From JBHYGK01 sp051859045 (GTDB taxonomy: Bacteria; Pseudomonadota; Gammaproteobacteria; Xanthomonadales; Xanthomonadaceae), in contig JBHYGK010000011.1 of NCBI GenBank assembly GCA_051859045.1, positions 1 to 56,002 on the forward strand: a stretch of 56,002 nucleotides of DNA. Reading direction: 5' to 3'. Numbering within the stretch: position 1 is the first letter of the stretch; every line of letters begins with the position of its first letter. A model generated the notes under the pieces. The model was not told the origin of the DNA. It did no database searches and worked only from the letters and a program-made list of their open reading frames with translations. Made by a program: the position numbers and the translations under genes. Positions 10,058 through 18,931 of this stretch are shown here, one piece after another.

Positions 10058-10093
10058 AGTGTAGCTGCCGGGCGCGCGCCGCCCCGCTACACT
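10058..10093. promoter_or_regulatory. Divergent promoter region, patatin / ilvE
   Basis: The 92-bp gap between the divergent genes contains TACACT on the minus strand (10058-10063) and TACACT on the plus strand (10088-10093). These are good -10 candidates for patatin and ilvE respectively. No clear -35 elements were found. Confidence 0.5.
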
Positions 10094-10120
10094 CCGCCCT
10101 CCTTCCCGCGAGCCACGCCC

Positions 10121-11071
10121 ATGTCCGCCACCGCCAATCCCTCGTCCGCCGCCATGCGCAGCTACCCCGCGCTGATCTGGCACAACGGCGCGATCAAGCC
10201 CTGGCAGGAGGCGACCACCCACGTGATGGCGCACGCGATCCACTACGGCAGCTCGGTGTTCGAGGGCGTGCGCGCCTACGCCACGCCGGGCGGCGCGGCG
10301 ATCTTCCGCCTCGACGACCACCTCAAGCGCCTGTACGCCTCGGCCAAGATCTACGACATGGAGATCCCCTTCGACCAGGCCACGCTCGCCGCGGCCTGCC
10401 GCGAGGTGATCACCGCCAACGGCCTCGGCCGCGCCTACCTGCGCCCGGTGGCCTTCCGCGGGCTCGGCGGCTTCGGCCTGAGCGCCGACTGCCCCACCGA
10501 CGTCGCCGTGGCGGCCTGGGACATGGGCGCCTACCTCGGCGCCGACGTGCTCGAGCGCGGCATCGACGCCGGCGTGTCGAGCTGGCAGCGCTTCGCGCCC
10601 AACACCATCCCGGCCGGCGCGAAGGCCGGCGGCAACTACCTCTCGGGCCAGCTGGTGGCGCGCGAGGCGCGGCGCCTGGGCTACGGCGAGGGCATCGCGC
10701 TGGCCTCCACCGGCCTGCTCAGCGAGGGCGCGGGCGAGAACCTGTTCCTGGTCTTCGACGGCGCGCTGCACACCACGCCGGTCAGCGCCGCGCTGCTCAA
10801 CGGCATCACCCGCGACACCATCATCAAGCTCGCCCGCGGCGCCGGGATCGAGGTGGTCGAGCGCGACATCCCGCGCGAGTACCTCTACCTGTGCGACGAG
10901 TTGTTCATGTGCGGCACCGCGGCCGAGATCACGCCGATCCGCTCGGTCGACGGCAAGCCCGTGGGTCCCGGCCAGCCCGGCCCGGTCACCCGCCGGCTGC
11001 AGGAGCTCTTCTTCGGGCTGTTCGACGGCCGCACGCCGGCGCCGGCCGGCTGGCTCACCCCGGTCGCCTGA
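10121..11071 (+). CDS. ilvE: Branched-chain amino acid aminotransferase
   Basis: Class IV PLP aminotransferase catalysing the last step of Leu, Ile and Val synthesis. The 316-aa product has LIWHNGAIKPWQEATTHVM at the N-terminus and AIHYGSSVFEGVRAYATP, whose YGSSVFEGVR stretch is typical of IlvE. RAYLRPVAFRGLGG and APNTIPAGAKAGGNYL follow; the latter carries the PLP lysine in AKAGGNYLSG. EGAGENLFLV and FMCGTAAEITPI form the cofactor and substrate pocket. A second in-frame ATG at 10154 (MRSYPALIW) would give a shorter product. The first ATG is kept because both are plausible. It is monocistronic and convergent with the sensor kinase gene. Confidence 0.94.
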   Translation: MSATANPSSAAMRSYPALIWHNGAIKPWQEATTHVMAHAIHYGSSVFEGVRAYATPGGAAIFRLDDHLKRLYASAKIYDMEIPFDQATLAAACREVITANGLGRAYLRPVAFRGLGGFGLSADCPTDVAVAAWDMGAYLGADVLERGIDAGVSSWQRFAPNTIPAGAKAGGNYLSGQLVAREARRLGYGEGIALASTGLLSEGAGENLFLVFDGALHTTPVSAALLNGITRDTIIKLARGAGIEVVERDIPREYLYLCDELFMCGTAAEITPIRSVDGKPVGPGQPGPVTRRLQELFFGLFDGRTPAPAGWLTPVA

Positions 11072-11082
11072 GCAGGCCGGGA

Positions 11083-11108
11083 CCGGCGCGGCGGCGACGC
11101 CGCGCCGG
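11083..11108. terminator. GC-rich hairpin between convergent genes
   Basis: An 11-bp perfect stem (CCGGCGCGGCG 11083-11093 / CGCCGCGCCGG 11098-11108) with a GCGA loop sits exactly between the ends of ilvE and the kinase gene. It lacks a T-run, so it is a candidate bidirectional terminator only. Confidence 0.5.
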
Positions 11109-11110
11109 GC

Positions 11111-12406
11111 TCAGCGCAGCGGCTGCTGGCCGAAGGTGAGCGTGGCGATCGCGCCGCGCTCGCCGCGCGGGGCCAGCTTCACGTGCCAGTCGTAGAGCTC
11201 GCACAGCCGGCTGACGATCGACAGGCCGATGCCCGCGCCCTTGGTGCCCATCGCGCCGGTGCCGCGGTAACCGCGCTCGAAGAGCTTCTCGGCGTCCTCG
11301 GCGGTGATGCCCGGGCCGGTGTCCTCGACCCAGACCTCGCGGATGCCGATGCGCACCACGATCTCGCCCTCGGCGGTGTACTTCACCGCGTTGCCGATCA
11401 GGTTGCCCAGCGCCACCGACAGCACGGCCTCGGGGACCTCGACGAAGGCCTCGTCCTCGCCCGCCACCCGCACCTCGACCGGCTTGCCGCCGAGCTGGGT
11501 GCGGCTCATGTCGACCAGCTGCTCGGCCAGCTTGCGCAGGTCGGTGTGGCCGGTGCCGCGCTCGTTGCGCGAGAGCATCAGCAGCGCGGTGGTGAGGTCG
11601 GTGCACTGCTGCACCGCGCGCTCGATGCGCAGCAGGCGCTGGCGCGACTTCTCGGTGAGGTCGGCCGCGCCCAGCATCAGCTCGGTGGCGCCGCGGATCA
11701 CCGCCAGCGGCGTGCGCAGCTCGTGGCTGACGTCGGCGTTGAACTCGCGGTCGCGCACCACGCGCTCGGTCAGGCGCTGCGCGTAGTCGTCCAGCGCGTT
11801 GGCCAGCTCGCCCACCTCGTCGTCGGCGAACTGCGGCGCCAGCTTGGCCGGCTCGTCGGAACCTCGGTAGTCGCGCACCCGCCGGGCGAGGTCGCTGACC
11901 GGGCGCATGACGCGGCGCGAGCTCCACAGGCCCACCAGGCCCGCGAGCAGGGTGAACAGCACCACCGAGGCCGACAGGGTGATGACCAGCTGCTGCTGGT
12001 CGAGCACCTGGCGGCCGTAGCCATAGCGGATGAACGCCACCATGTCGTCTTGGCGCTCGACGGCCAGCTTGTAGTTGGCGTCGCGGCCGGGCACGCCCGG
12101 ATCACGCAGGGCGTACACGCCGGTGCCGAGCTCGCGCCACTCCAGCGGGATGCTGGGGCTGCCCGGACGGGCGATAAGCAGGTTGATCTGCTGGCCGGCC
12201 AGCTCGTAGCGGGCGGACGGCTCGGGGTTCTCGCGCTTGAACTCGACGAAGTTCACGGCCTCGCGCTGCAGCCACTCGTCGATGAGCTGGGTCTCGAGGC
12301 GCTGGCGCATGTACCACACGCTCGCGGCGAAGGCCGCGGTGAGGAACAGGCCCAGCAGCAGGAACGAGAGGATGATGCGGCTGCGCAGGCGACGCCGGTA
12401 GCGCAT
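11111..12406 (-). CDS. Two-component sensor histidine kinase (ColS/VgrS-like)
   Basis: 431-aa membrane sensor kinase. A first membrane helix (residues about 11-30), a periplasmic domain of about 120 residues and a second helix (ITLSASVVLFTLLAGLVGLW) are followed by HAMP. The HisKA phospho-acceptor is in ADVSHELRTPLAVIRG. The HATPase has N box LGNLIGNAVKYT, G1 EDTGPGI and G2 GTKGAGIGLSI. The periplasmic domain contains EWRE at residues 89-92. An ExxE motif in this position binds iron or zinc in Pseudomonas ColS and Xanthomonas VgrS, so metal sensing is a reasonable guess. The gene starts 3 nt after the response regulator stop and is last in the operon. Confidence 0.9.
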   Translation of the reverse strand: MRYRRRLRSRIILSFLLLGLFLTAAFAASVWYMRQRLETQLIDEWLQREAVNFVEFKRENPEPSARYELAGQQINLLIARPGSPSIPLEWRELGTGVYALRDPGVPGRDANYKLAVERQDDMVAFIRYGYGRQVLDQQQLVITLSASVVLFTLLAGLVGLWSSRRVMRPVSDLARRVRDYRGSDEPAKLAPQFADDEVGELANALDDYAQRLTERVVRDREFNADVSHELRTPLAVIRGATELMLGAADLTEKSRQRLLRIERAVQQCTDLTTALLMLSRNERGTGHTDLRKLAEQLVDMSRTQLGGKPVEVRVAGEDEAFVEVPEAVLSVALGNLIGNAVKYTAEGEIVVRIGIREVWVEDTGPGITAEDAEKLFERGYRGTGAMGTKGAGIGLSIVSRLCELYDWHVKLAPRGERGAIATLTFGQQPLR

Positions 12407-12409
12407 GGA

Positions 12410-13090
12410 TCAGACGGCCTCGGGATCCGCGATGCGGTAGCCGATGCCATGCCGGGTCTGGACCAGCGCCTTGTCGAAGGGCTTGTCCATCGCGGCGCGC
12501 AGGCCGTGGATATGCACGCGCAGGCTGTCGGAATCGGGCAGCTCCTCGCCCCAGACGCGGGTCTCGAGCTCCTGGCGGGTGACCACCGAGGGCGAGGCCT
12601 CCATCAGCGCCTGCAGGATCTTGAGCGCGGTGGGGTTGAGCTGCAGCAGCCGGCCCTGGCGGCGGACCTCGAGCGTGTCGAGGTTGAACTCCAGGTCGGC
12701 GACCCGCAGCACGCGCGGCTGCGGGCCCTTGCCGCGCCTGGCCAGGACGGCCAGGCGGGCTTCCACTTCCTGCATCGCGAACGGCTTGACGAGGTAGTCG
12801 TCGGCCCCGGAATCGAAGCCGGCGAGCTTGTTGTCGAGCGAGTCGCGCGCGGTGAGCATGAGCACCGGGGTCTGCTTGCGCGCTTCCTGGCGGAGCTTGC
12901 GGCAGACCTCGAGGCCGTCCATGCCCGGCAGGTTGAGGTCGAGGACGATCGCGTCGAACTCGTGCACGACCGCCAGGTGCAGGCCGGTCACGCCGTCGGC
13001 GGCGAAGTCGACGGTGTGCCCGCGGTCCTCGAGGAAATCCCCGAGGTTGGCCGCGATGTCGCGATTGTCTTCGATGACCAGGATGCGCAT
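12410..13090 (-). CDS. OmpR-family response regulator (ColR/VgrR-like)
   Basis: 226-aa DNA-binding response regulator. The receiver domain starts MRILVIEDNRDIA (acidic pair) and carries the phospho-acceptor aspartate in AIVLDLNLPGMDG, with the conserved lysine in YLVKPFAMQE. The OmpR winged helix spans about residues 125-222 and ends RHGIGYRI, with the recognition helix in DSDSLRVHIHGLRA. It is the cognate partner of the kinase encoded 3 nt downstream. The receiver resembles what I recall of xanthomonad ColR/VgrR regulators, which link iron or zinc and envelope stress to virulence and membrane genes. That assignment is from memory and not tested. It starts 4 nt after the upstream secreted protein stop. 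Confidence 0.92.
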   Translation of the reverse strand: MRILVIEDNRDIAANLGDFLEDRGHTVDFAADGVTGLHLAVVHEFDAIVLDLNLPGMDGLEVCRKLRQEARKQTPVLMLTARDSLDNKLAGFDSGADDYLVKPFAMQEVEARLAVLARRGKGPQPRVLRVADLEFNLDTLEVRRQGRLLQLNPTALKILQALMEASPSVVTRQELETRVWGEELPDSDSLRVHIHGLRAAMDKPFDKALVQTRHGIGYRIADPEAV

Positions 13091-13094
13091 GGGC

Positions 13095-13589
13095 TCAGAA
13101 GGCGCCTTCGTTGCGCAGCCGCTGCGGACGCTGGATGAAGCGCAGGGAGTTCTGGTCCTCTTCGCGGCGCGCGCGGCGCTGGGCGACGGTCTCGCAGTTG
13201 GTGGTGCGGCGGTGCGAGCCCATCCGCGAACGCTGCTCGCACAGCAGGCGGCTGTCGTCGGCGGCCTGCGTCAGCAGCGTGTTGACCCGCTCCTGGGCGT
13301 TGAACAGCTCGACGCGCTGGGCCTCGTCGAGGGCATCGACGGTCGGCGCGGCGTCGATGATGCCCTGCATCCTCGCCAGCAGGGACAGCACGGTCTCGCG
13401 ATCGACGTTCTTGATCTCGGAGTAGCGTTCGCCCGCCTCGAGGTCGGCCACGATCGCGTCGCGCTGGGTCGTGAAGGCCTCGGCGGAGAAGCCCTCGGCG
13501 GCGATCGGGTCCGGCGCCTGGGTCGCCGCGAAGGCCGGCAGGGCGAGCAGGGACAGCGTCAGGATGGAGACGGCAAGCAGTCGGCGCAT
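13095..13589 (-). CDS. Secreted companion protein of the two-component operon
   Basis: 164-aa protein with a clear signal peptide (MRRLLAVSILTLSLLALPAFA, cleavage before ATQA). The mature part is predominantly helical and charged, with two cysteines (LLCEQRS and TTNCETVAQ), and ends in an Arg/Gln-rich tail. I recognise no family. It is the first gene of a tightly packed operon with the response regulator (4 nt gap) and the kinase, so it may be a periplasmic accessory or a regulated output of the system. A minus-strand GTGTAAGAAT at about 13625-13634 is a possible -10 region. Confidence 0.75.
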   Translation of the reverse strand: MRRLLAVSILTLSLLALPAFAATQAPDPIAAEGFSAEAFTTQRDAIVADLEAGERYSEIKNVDRETVLSLLARMQGIIDAAPTVDALDEAQRVELFNAQERVNTLLTQAADDSRLLCEQRSRMGSHRRTTNCETVAQRRARREEDQNSLRFIQRPQRLRNEGAF

Positions 13590-13691
13590 CGGGGGCTCCT
13601 GGGTGGCGGGTGAGGGTAGGAGGATTCTTACACCGGACGCCAGCCCCGTGGCGAGTGCGCGAGGGCCGGAGCCGATCGAAGGCCGGACAAA

Positions 13692-13738
13692 GAAAGGGCC
13701 CGTGGGACGGTCGCCTGGTGGCGGCCGGCCCACGGGCC
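13692..13738 (-). terminator. Intrinsic terminator after rimK
   Basis: Read on the minus strand, a 10-bp perfect stem (GGCCCGTGGG / CCCACGGGCC; plus-strand arms 13697-13706 and 13729-13738) encloses a 22-nt GC-rich loop and is followed by CTTTCTT. It would end transcripts from the rimB-rimK pair about 125 nt past rimK. The rest of 13590-13863 holds the presumed promoter of the secreted-protein operon and nothing else I can identify. Confidence 0.75.
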
Positions 13739-13863
13739 AAACGTTGCGACAACCCCGATGGCGTCGAGCGACCCGCCGCGCGTGGCGCGGGCGGGTCGCT
13801 GGCGATGCGGGGTGAAGCGTAGCGCCGGGCGGGTTAGGCGCTGGTTAAACCCGCCCTCGCCCC

Positions 13864-14859
13864 TCAGCCCTCGCGCGGGCGCCGGCCGCGGGCCGGCTTG
13901 GCCGGGCGCGCCAGCGCGGCCTTGGCCGCGCGCGACTGGCCCGGCGCGGCGCTCGGCGCCACCGCGCGGCGCGCGCGGCGCGGCGCGGGCAACAGGCTCG
14001 CGACGTGCTCGATGATCGCGCCGGCCACGTCGACGCCGCTGGCGCCCTCGATGCCCTCGAGGCCGGGGCTGGAGTTGACCTCGAGCACCAGCGGGCCGCG
14101 CCGCGAGCGCAACAGGTCGACGCCCGCGATGCCCAGGCCCATGACCTCGGCGGCGCGCACGGCGGTGTGGACCTCGTCGGGGCTGAGCTCGACCGCGCTG
14201 GCGGTGCCGCCGCGGTGGAGGTTGGAGCGGAAGTCGCCGGCCGGGGCCTGGCGCTGCATCGCCGCCACCACCCGGCCGCCGACCACGAAGCAGCGCAGGT
14301 CGGCGCCATCGGCCTCGGCGATGAACTCCTGGACCAGGAAGTTGGCGTAGAGGCCGCGGAAGGCCTCGATGACGCTGCGCGAGCCCGACATCTTCTCGGT
14401 CAGGATGACCCCGGTGCCCTGGGTGCCCTCGTTGAGCTTGATGACGTGCGGCGGCGGGCCGAGCATCGCGAGCAGGTCGGCGGTGTCGTCGGGGTTGTCG
14501 CCGAACACCGTCAGCGGCAGGTCGATGCCGGCGTGCGCCAGCAGCTGGTGGCAGCGCAGCTTGTCGCGGGCGCGCAGCACCGCGTCGGAGGGGTTCGGGG
14601 AGGCCGCGCCCATCAGCTCGAACTGGCGCAGCACCGCGGTGCCGTAGCGGGTGACCGAGGCGCCGATGCGCGGGATCACCGCGTCGTAGCCGGTGATCTC
14701 GTCGCCCTTGTAGTGCAGCTCGAAGCCGCCGGGCGCGATGCGCATGTAGCAGCGCAGCGGGTCGAGCACGCGCACCTGGTGGCCGCGGGCGCGGGCGGCC
14801 TCGACGAGGCGGATGGTGGAATACAGCTTGGCGTTGCGCGAGAGGATCGCGAGCTTCAT
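13864..14859 (-). CDS. rimK: RimK-type ATP-grasp glutamate ligase
   Basis: Adds glutamates to the C-terminus of ribosomal protein S6 (RpsF) in gammaproteobacteria, with ATP. The 331-aa protein starts MKLAILSRNAKLYSTIRLVEA. ATP-grasp elements follow: LRARDKLRCHQLLAHAGI, HVIKLNEGTQGTGVIL (ATP lysine and glycine loop), LVQEFIAEADGADLRCFVVG, and the metal-binding LLRSRRGPLVLEVNSSPG. A basic Ala/Arg/Pro-rich tail of about 40 residues, absent from the 300-aa E. coli enzyme, ends the protein. It lies 26 nt downstream of the RimB-like protease gene, the arrangement seen in other rim operons, although no rimA is visible here. Confidence 0.92.
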   Translation of the reverse strand: MKLAILSRNAKLYSTIRLVEAARARGHQVRVLDPLRCYMRIAPGGFELHYKGDEITGYDAVIPRIGASVTRYGTAVLRQFELMGAASPNPSDAVLRARDKLRCHQLLAHAGIDLPLTVFGDNPDDTADLLAMLGPPPHVIKLNEGTQGTGVILTEKMSGSRSVIEAFRGLYANFLVQEFIAEADGADLRCFVVGGRVVAAMQRQAPAGDFRSNLHRGGTASAVELSPDEVHTAVRAAEVMGLGIAGVDLLRSRRGPLVLEVNSSPGLEGIEGASGVDVAGAIIEHVASLLPAPRRARRAVAPSAAPGQSRAAKAALARPAKPARGRRPREG

Positions 14860-14885
14860 GGCGTGGGGGCGCGGTGGGAGGGGGT

Positions 14886-15326
14886 TCAGGGACGCGACGC
14901 GCCGCCGCCCGGCGGATCGCCGTGCAGGAAGCTGGCCGCGGGATCGACGACGAAGCGCCCGGCCAGCGCGGTGCGGCCGAGCAGCATCGGGAAGAGCATG
15001 TTGCGGCGGTTGGTGAGGTTGAGCTCGGCCTCGAAGGCCTGCCCGGCCAGCCGCAGCGGGGTGCGGATGAACACCCGCTCGGTGGTGTGGCCGCCGGAAT
15101 CGGTCACCGGGCGGCGGTCGACCACGCGCGCCTCGGCGCCGGCCACCGCGCCGGGCTCGCCGGTCTGCAGGCGGAAGCGCACCCATTCTTCGCCGTCGCG
15201 GGTGAAGGCCTCGAGGGCGTCGCAGTGCAGGGCCGAGGAGCGCGCGCCGGTGTCGACCTTCGCGCGCACGGCCACGAGGCCGAGCGCGGGCAGGGCCACC
15301 CATTCACGCCAGCCGAGATGGATCAT
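14886..15326 (-). CDS. RimB-like ATP-dependent zinc protease / retropepsin-like protein
   Basis: 146-aa protein of COG4067 (ATP-dependent Zn protease, retropepsin fold). It opens LGWREWVALPALGL, then has the catalytic-type motif AKVDTGARSSALHC, and later NRRNMLFPMLLGRTALAGRF. The D-T-G-A/S motif is that of aspartic retropepsins. In Pseudomonas a relative, RimB, trims the polyglutamate tail that RimK adds to RpsF, and here it sits directly upstream of rimK with 26 nt between. The historic zinc protease name is not supported by any HExxH motif in this protein. Confidence 0.85.
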   Translation of the reverse strand: MIHLGWREWVALPALGLVAVRAKVDTGARSSALHCDALEAFTRDGEEWVRFRLQTGEPGAVAGAEARVVDRRPVTDSGGHTTERVFIRTPLRLAGQAFEAELNLTNRRNMLFPMLLGRTALAGRFVVDPAASFLHGDPPGGGASRP

Positions 15327-15371
15327 GCGAGGCCCCGCGCCGCCAGGACGGCGCGGGGGATCCGCGCGTCG

Positions 15372-18300
15372 TCAGTAGAAGCCTAGCAGGTTGACGAACC
15401 AGCCTTCATGGTCGCGATCGAGGTCGGTGAGGTCGTCGCTGAAGCTGGCGCTGGAGTAGCCGAGGCCGAGCCGCATGTGCTGGCCGAGCTCGCGGTCGAT
15501 CGCCAGCAGCCAGCCGTCGCTGCGGCCGTCGAGGCGGACGTCGAGGCTGCGGTACTCGGCCATCGCGCCCCAGTGCTGCGTGATCGCGTAGCGGGCCTGG
15601 GCGGCGGCGAAGGTGGCCCGGCTGTCGACCCAGGCGCCGGTGCCGCGGCCGAGGCGCGCGGAGCCCTCGCGGCGGGCCAGCTTGCCGGCGAACTCCCAGC
15701 GCGCGGTCGGCATGAACACGCCCTCGGTGGCCAGCACCTGCGAGCGCTGGTCCCACTGCGAGGCGGCGTCCACCTGGCCGGCGCTGGCGAGGTCCATCAG
15801 CCAGGTGTAGCGGCCGAACCAGGCCCAGCGGGTGGTGTCGGCCGGGCGCCAGGCGAAGCCGAGGTTGGCCTCGGCGAAGCGCGCGTCGCCGAGCGGATCC
15901 ACCAGGTCGTCGGTGTCGGACCAGTTGGCGCGGGCGGCGATGCGCCAGTCCTCGTTGACCCGGTGGCTGACGCGCTGGGTGGCCACCCACTGGCGGCGGC
16001 GCTCGGCGCCCTCGTCGCGGCGGTACTCCAGGCGCTGGCTCCACTGGGTGTCGGCGGTCTCTAGGCCCAGCGAGCCGCTGGCGGCCTGGCGGTCGACGCG
16101 GCCGGAGGCGCCGTCGAGCTCGCCGTCCTGCAGCAGCACGCCGGCGGTCCAGCCGCCGCCCGGGAACAGGTCGAGGCCGGCGCCGTGGCCGACGCCCGCG
16201 TAGCCGGGCTCCTTCAGCCACTGGCTCTCGTTGAACACCTGCACGGTGTCGTTCATGCGCCAGCGCTGGCCGAGCGTGAGGCCGCGCGGGCGGGCGTCGT
16301 TGAACAGCGGGTCGGCGTCGCGGCCGTCGGCCACCTCGGTGAAGGCGGCATACAGGCTGCGGTCGGTGGTCGGGCGCCACTCGGCGTCGACGCTGACGCT
16401 GTCGCCGCGCTGGCCCTGGCTGGCCTCGGCGCCGAGCGAGTACGGCGCCTCCGGGTTCCAGCGCGCGCCGGCGGTGATGGCGTCGTTGCCGGCGTAGCGG
16501 CCGCCGTCGTCGTCCACGGTCACCTGGCCGAGGCCGTAGAGCTCGAGGCCGGAGGCGAAGGTGTGGCCGTAGCGCAGCGCGGCGAGGTCGCCGGTGCCGC
16601 GCTGCCCGGCGCGCTGCTCGGTCGCCCGGCGCAGCTCCGCGGTCCAGCGGTCGCGCGGGGTCGGGCGCCAGTCGAGCAGCGCCTGGGCCTGCTCGAGCGC
16701 GTCGTCGCCGCGGCGGGCCTCGCTCCAACGCGCCGACAGGCGCAGGCCGTCGGCCAGCTCGGCCTCGGCCTCGGCGCCCACTTCGCGCACGGCCAGGCCG
16801 CTGTCGACGCGGGCCACCGAGTAGCCGGCGTCGACGTCGCGCCACCAGCCGCCCAGGGTCAGGTCGCGGTCGGTCCAGCCCAGCTCGCGCAGGTTCGCGC
16901 GGCCCTCGACGCGGCGGGCCTCGCCGTCGCGGTCGGCGCCGGCAACCGGGTCGAGGCGCATGAAGTCCAGGCCGCCGTTGTCGGAGAAGAAGCGCGGCGC
17001 GGCCGTGGCCTCGCTGCGCGCGAGCTCGGCGTCGAGCCAGGTGCCCTGCCCCGCGCGCAGCGTCAGGTCCACGCCCTCGAGCCGGTAGTCCTGCCCGGCG
17101 CGGCGCTCGTCGACCAGGGTGCCGCCCAGCGCGACGTGCTCGCCGATCCAATGCCGGCCGCGCAGGCCGGTGGTGGCGGCGTCGCGCAGGCCGGCGGTCG
17201 GGAAGAACTCGTAGTCGGCGACGATCCGGTTCTCCAGCCCTTCCAGCGGGCGGTCGCGGATGATCGACGGGGCCGACTCGCGGACCATCTGCGCGAGCGG
17301 GCGGGTCAGCAGGATCCGGCCCTGCAGCGCGTCGATCTCGTAGTCGGCGCCGGGCGCCAGCGGCAGGCGCGCCTCGACGAGGCCGGTGGCCGGGTCGCGC
17401 ACCTCCACCACCAGCTGCTCGGAGCCCGGCAGCAGGTCGGTGTGGCGCAGGTAGTACAGGCTGCCGCCGGTGCCCAGCAGCTCGCTGTGGCCGACCGCGG
17501 TCTGGGCCTCGGCGACGAACGCGCGCAGCTGGCCGCGGTCCTCGCCGGTGAGCGCATGCGCCTCGCGGCTGCGCAGCGACAGCGCGGCGCCGTACAGCGA
17601 GCGCTGGTACTGCGCGTACTCGTTGCCGCCGAAGCCGGTCTGCAGGTTGCCCCACAGCGCCTGGCTGCGGTCCCAGTCCAGCCGCACGTACAGGCGGCCG
17701 GCGCTGTCGACGTCGCGGCTGGTGGTGGAGTCGTCGCCGTACACCGGGTAGTACTGCTCGGGGTCGATGCGGCGGAAGACGTCGCTCGCCTCGGCGTCGA
17801 GGAAGCCGGTGAACAGCTCGCCCACCTCGCGCTCGCCGGTGTCGGCCTGCGCGGTGAGCAGGTAGCGGCCCTGGATCTTGCCCTTGAGGTAGAAGGCCAG
17901 GCGGCCGTCGGTGACGAAGCCGTCGTCGGCGTCCTCGGCCAGCGGCTCGATCGCGCCGGCGAGGTTGTTGCTCGCGGTGACGTCGGCCAGCGCGACCAGG
18001 AAGAAGTACTCCCCGGACACGGCGACCGGCAGCGCGGCCTCGTGGACGGCGCCGTCGGCGCCCTCGACCGCCAGCGCGACCGCGTGCTCGCCCACGGGCA
18101 GCAGCAGCTCGCTGGCGAAGCGGCCGCGCGGGTCGACCGGCACGGGCGAGCCGTCGACGCGCAGGCGCGCGTCGGCCGCCAGGCCCTCGCCGCTGACGCG
18201 CACGGTGGCGCCGCGGACGGCGATGGTCTGCACGCGCAGGTTGTCCTGCCCGTAGCTGCCCTGCAGGCGGCGCTGGGCGTCCAGCGCGCGGGCGTCGAGC

Positions 18301-18911
18301 CCGCGCTCGCCGGCGCCGGCCTCGGCGCGGGCGTCCTCGAGCACGCGGCGCGCGGCGCTGGCCTCGACCAGCTCCACGCTCATCGGCCAGGTCTCGTCGC
18401 GGCCGCCGTCCACGCCCTCGGCCACGAGCACGTAGCGCAGCGTGTCGCCGACCTGCAGCGGCCGGCCGTCGGCCGCGCGGCCGTCCCAGCTGACCTCCGG
18501 CGCGGGGCCGGCGGGCACGTCGAGCTCGGCCAGCGGGGCCAGGCCGTCGACGTCGGTGCCGCGGTAGACGCGCAGCGTGCGCCGGGCCTGGAAGGCGCCG
18601 TAGTTGGTGTAGACCTGGAAGCGCAGCGGTTCGGCGAGCGCGCCGCCGGCGACGCCGGCGAGGCGGGGGCCGAGCACGTTGAGCATCGGCTGGGCGAGCG
18701 CGGGGTCCTCGCTGGCCCAGGCGATGGCGCCGCCGGGGAGCTCGACCGCGGCGCGGCCGATGCGGCGCGCGTTGGCGGGCGCGGCGGCCGCGGGCGCCTC
18801 GGACGCCACCGGCGCGGGGGCCGGCGCGGCGTCCTGGGCGAAGGCCAGCGGGGCGGGAAGCGCCAGCGCCAGGGCGAGCGCGTGGGCCAGGGGGGAGCGG
18901 GTGGACGTCAT
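15372..18911 (-). CDS. Large outer-membrane beta-barrel protein of unknown function
   Basis: 1179-aa exported protein. A signal peptide (ending PAPLAFAQ-DA) and an Ala/Pro linker precede beta-rich modules. One looks like a FlgD/Ig-type fold (APEVSWDGRAADGRPLQVGD, about residues 115-150). A PEGA/Ig-like stretch is around 210-300. From about residue 330 there are alternating amphipathic strands typical of a large barrel (YFLKGKIQGRYLLTAQADTG, YPVYGDDSTTSRDVDSAGRL). The protein ends NLLGFY, with a terminal aromatic residue as expected for BAM substrates. There is no TonB box or plug motif. It begins 20 nt after the stop of the giant repeat protein, so the pair is an operon and probably one surface apparatus. 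I know of no assigned function. Confidence 0.8.
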   Translation of the reverse strand: MTSTRSPLAHALALALALPAPLAFAQDAAPAPAPVASEAPAAAAPANARRIGRAAVELPGGAIAWASEDPALAQPMLNVLGPRLAGVAGGALAEPLRFQVYTNYGAFQARRTLRVYRGTDVDGLAPLAELDVPAGPAPEVSWDGRAADGRPLQVGDTLRYVLVAEGVDGGRDETWPMSVELVEASAARRVLEDARAEAGAGERGLDARALDAQRRLQGSYGQDNLRVQTIAVRGATVRVSGEGLAADARLRVDGSPVPVDPRGRFASELLLPVGEHAVALAVEGADGAVHEAALPVAVSGEYFFLVALADVTASNNLAGAIEPLAEDADDGFVTDGRLAFYLKGKIQGRYLLTAQADTGEREVGELFTGFLDAEASDVFRRIDPEQYYPVYGDDSTTSRDVDSAGRLYVRLDWDRSQALWGNLQTGFGGNEYAQYQRSLYGAALSLRSREAHALTGEDRGQLRAFVAEAQTAVGHSELLGTGGSLYYLRHTDLLPGSEQLVVEVRDPATGLVEARLPLAPGADYEIDALQGRILLTRPLAQMVRESAPSIIRDRPLEGLENRIVADYEFFPTAGLRDAATTGLRGRHWIGEHVALGGTLVDERRAGQDYRLEGVDLTLRAGQGTWLDAELARSEATAAPRFFSDNGGLDFMRLDPVAGADRDGEARRVEGRANLRELGWTDRDLTLGGWWRDVDAGYSVARVDSGLAVREVGAEAEAELADGLRLSARWSEARRGDDALEQAQALLDWRPTPRDRWTAELRRATEQRAGQRGTGDLAALRYGHTFASGLELYGLGQVTVDDDGGRYAGNDAITAGARWNPEAPYSLGAEASQGQRGDSVSVDAEWRPTTDRSLYAAFTEVADGRDADPLFNDARPRGLTLGQRWRMNDTVQVFNESQWLKEPGYAGVGHGAGLDLFPGGGWTAGVLLQDGELDGASGRVDRQAASGSLGLETADTQWSQRLEYRRDEGAERRRQWVATQRVSHRVNEDWRIAARANWSDTDDLVDPLGDARFAEANLGFAWRPADTTRWAWFGRYTWLMDLASAGQVDAASQWDQRSQVLATEGVFMPTARWEFAGKLARREGSARLGRGTGAWVDSRATFAAAQARYAITQHWGAMAEYRSLDVRLDGRSDGWLLAIDRELGQHMRLGLGYSSASFSDDLTDLDRDHEGWFVNLLGFY

Positions 18912-18931
18912 GGCGGGATTCCAGGAGCGGC

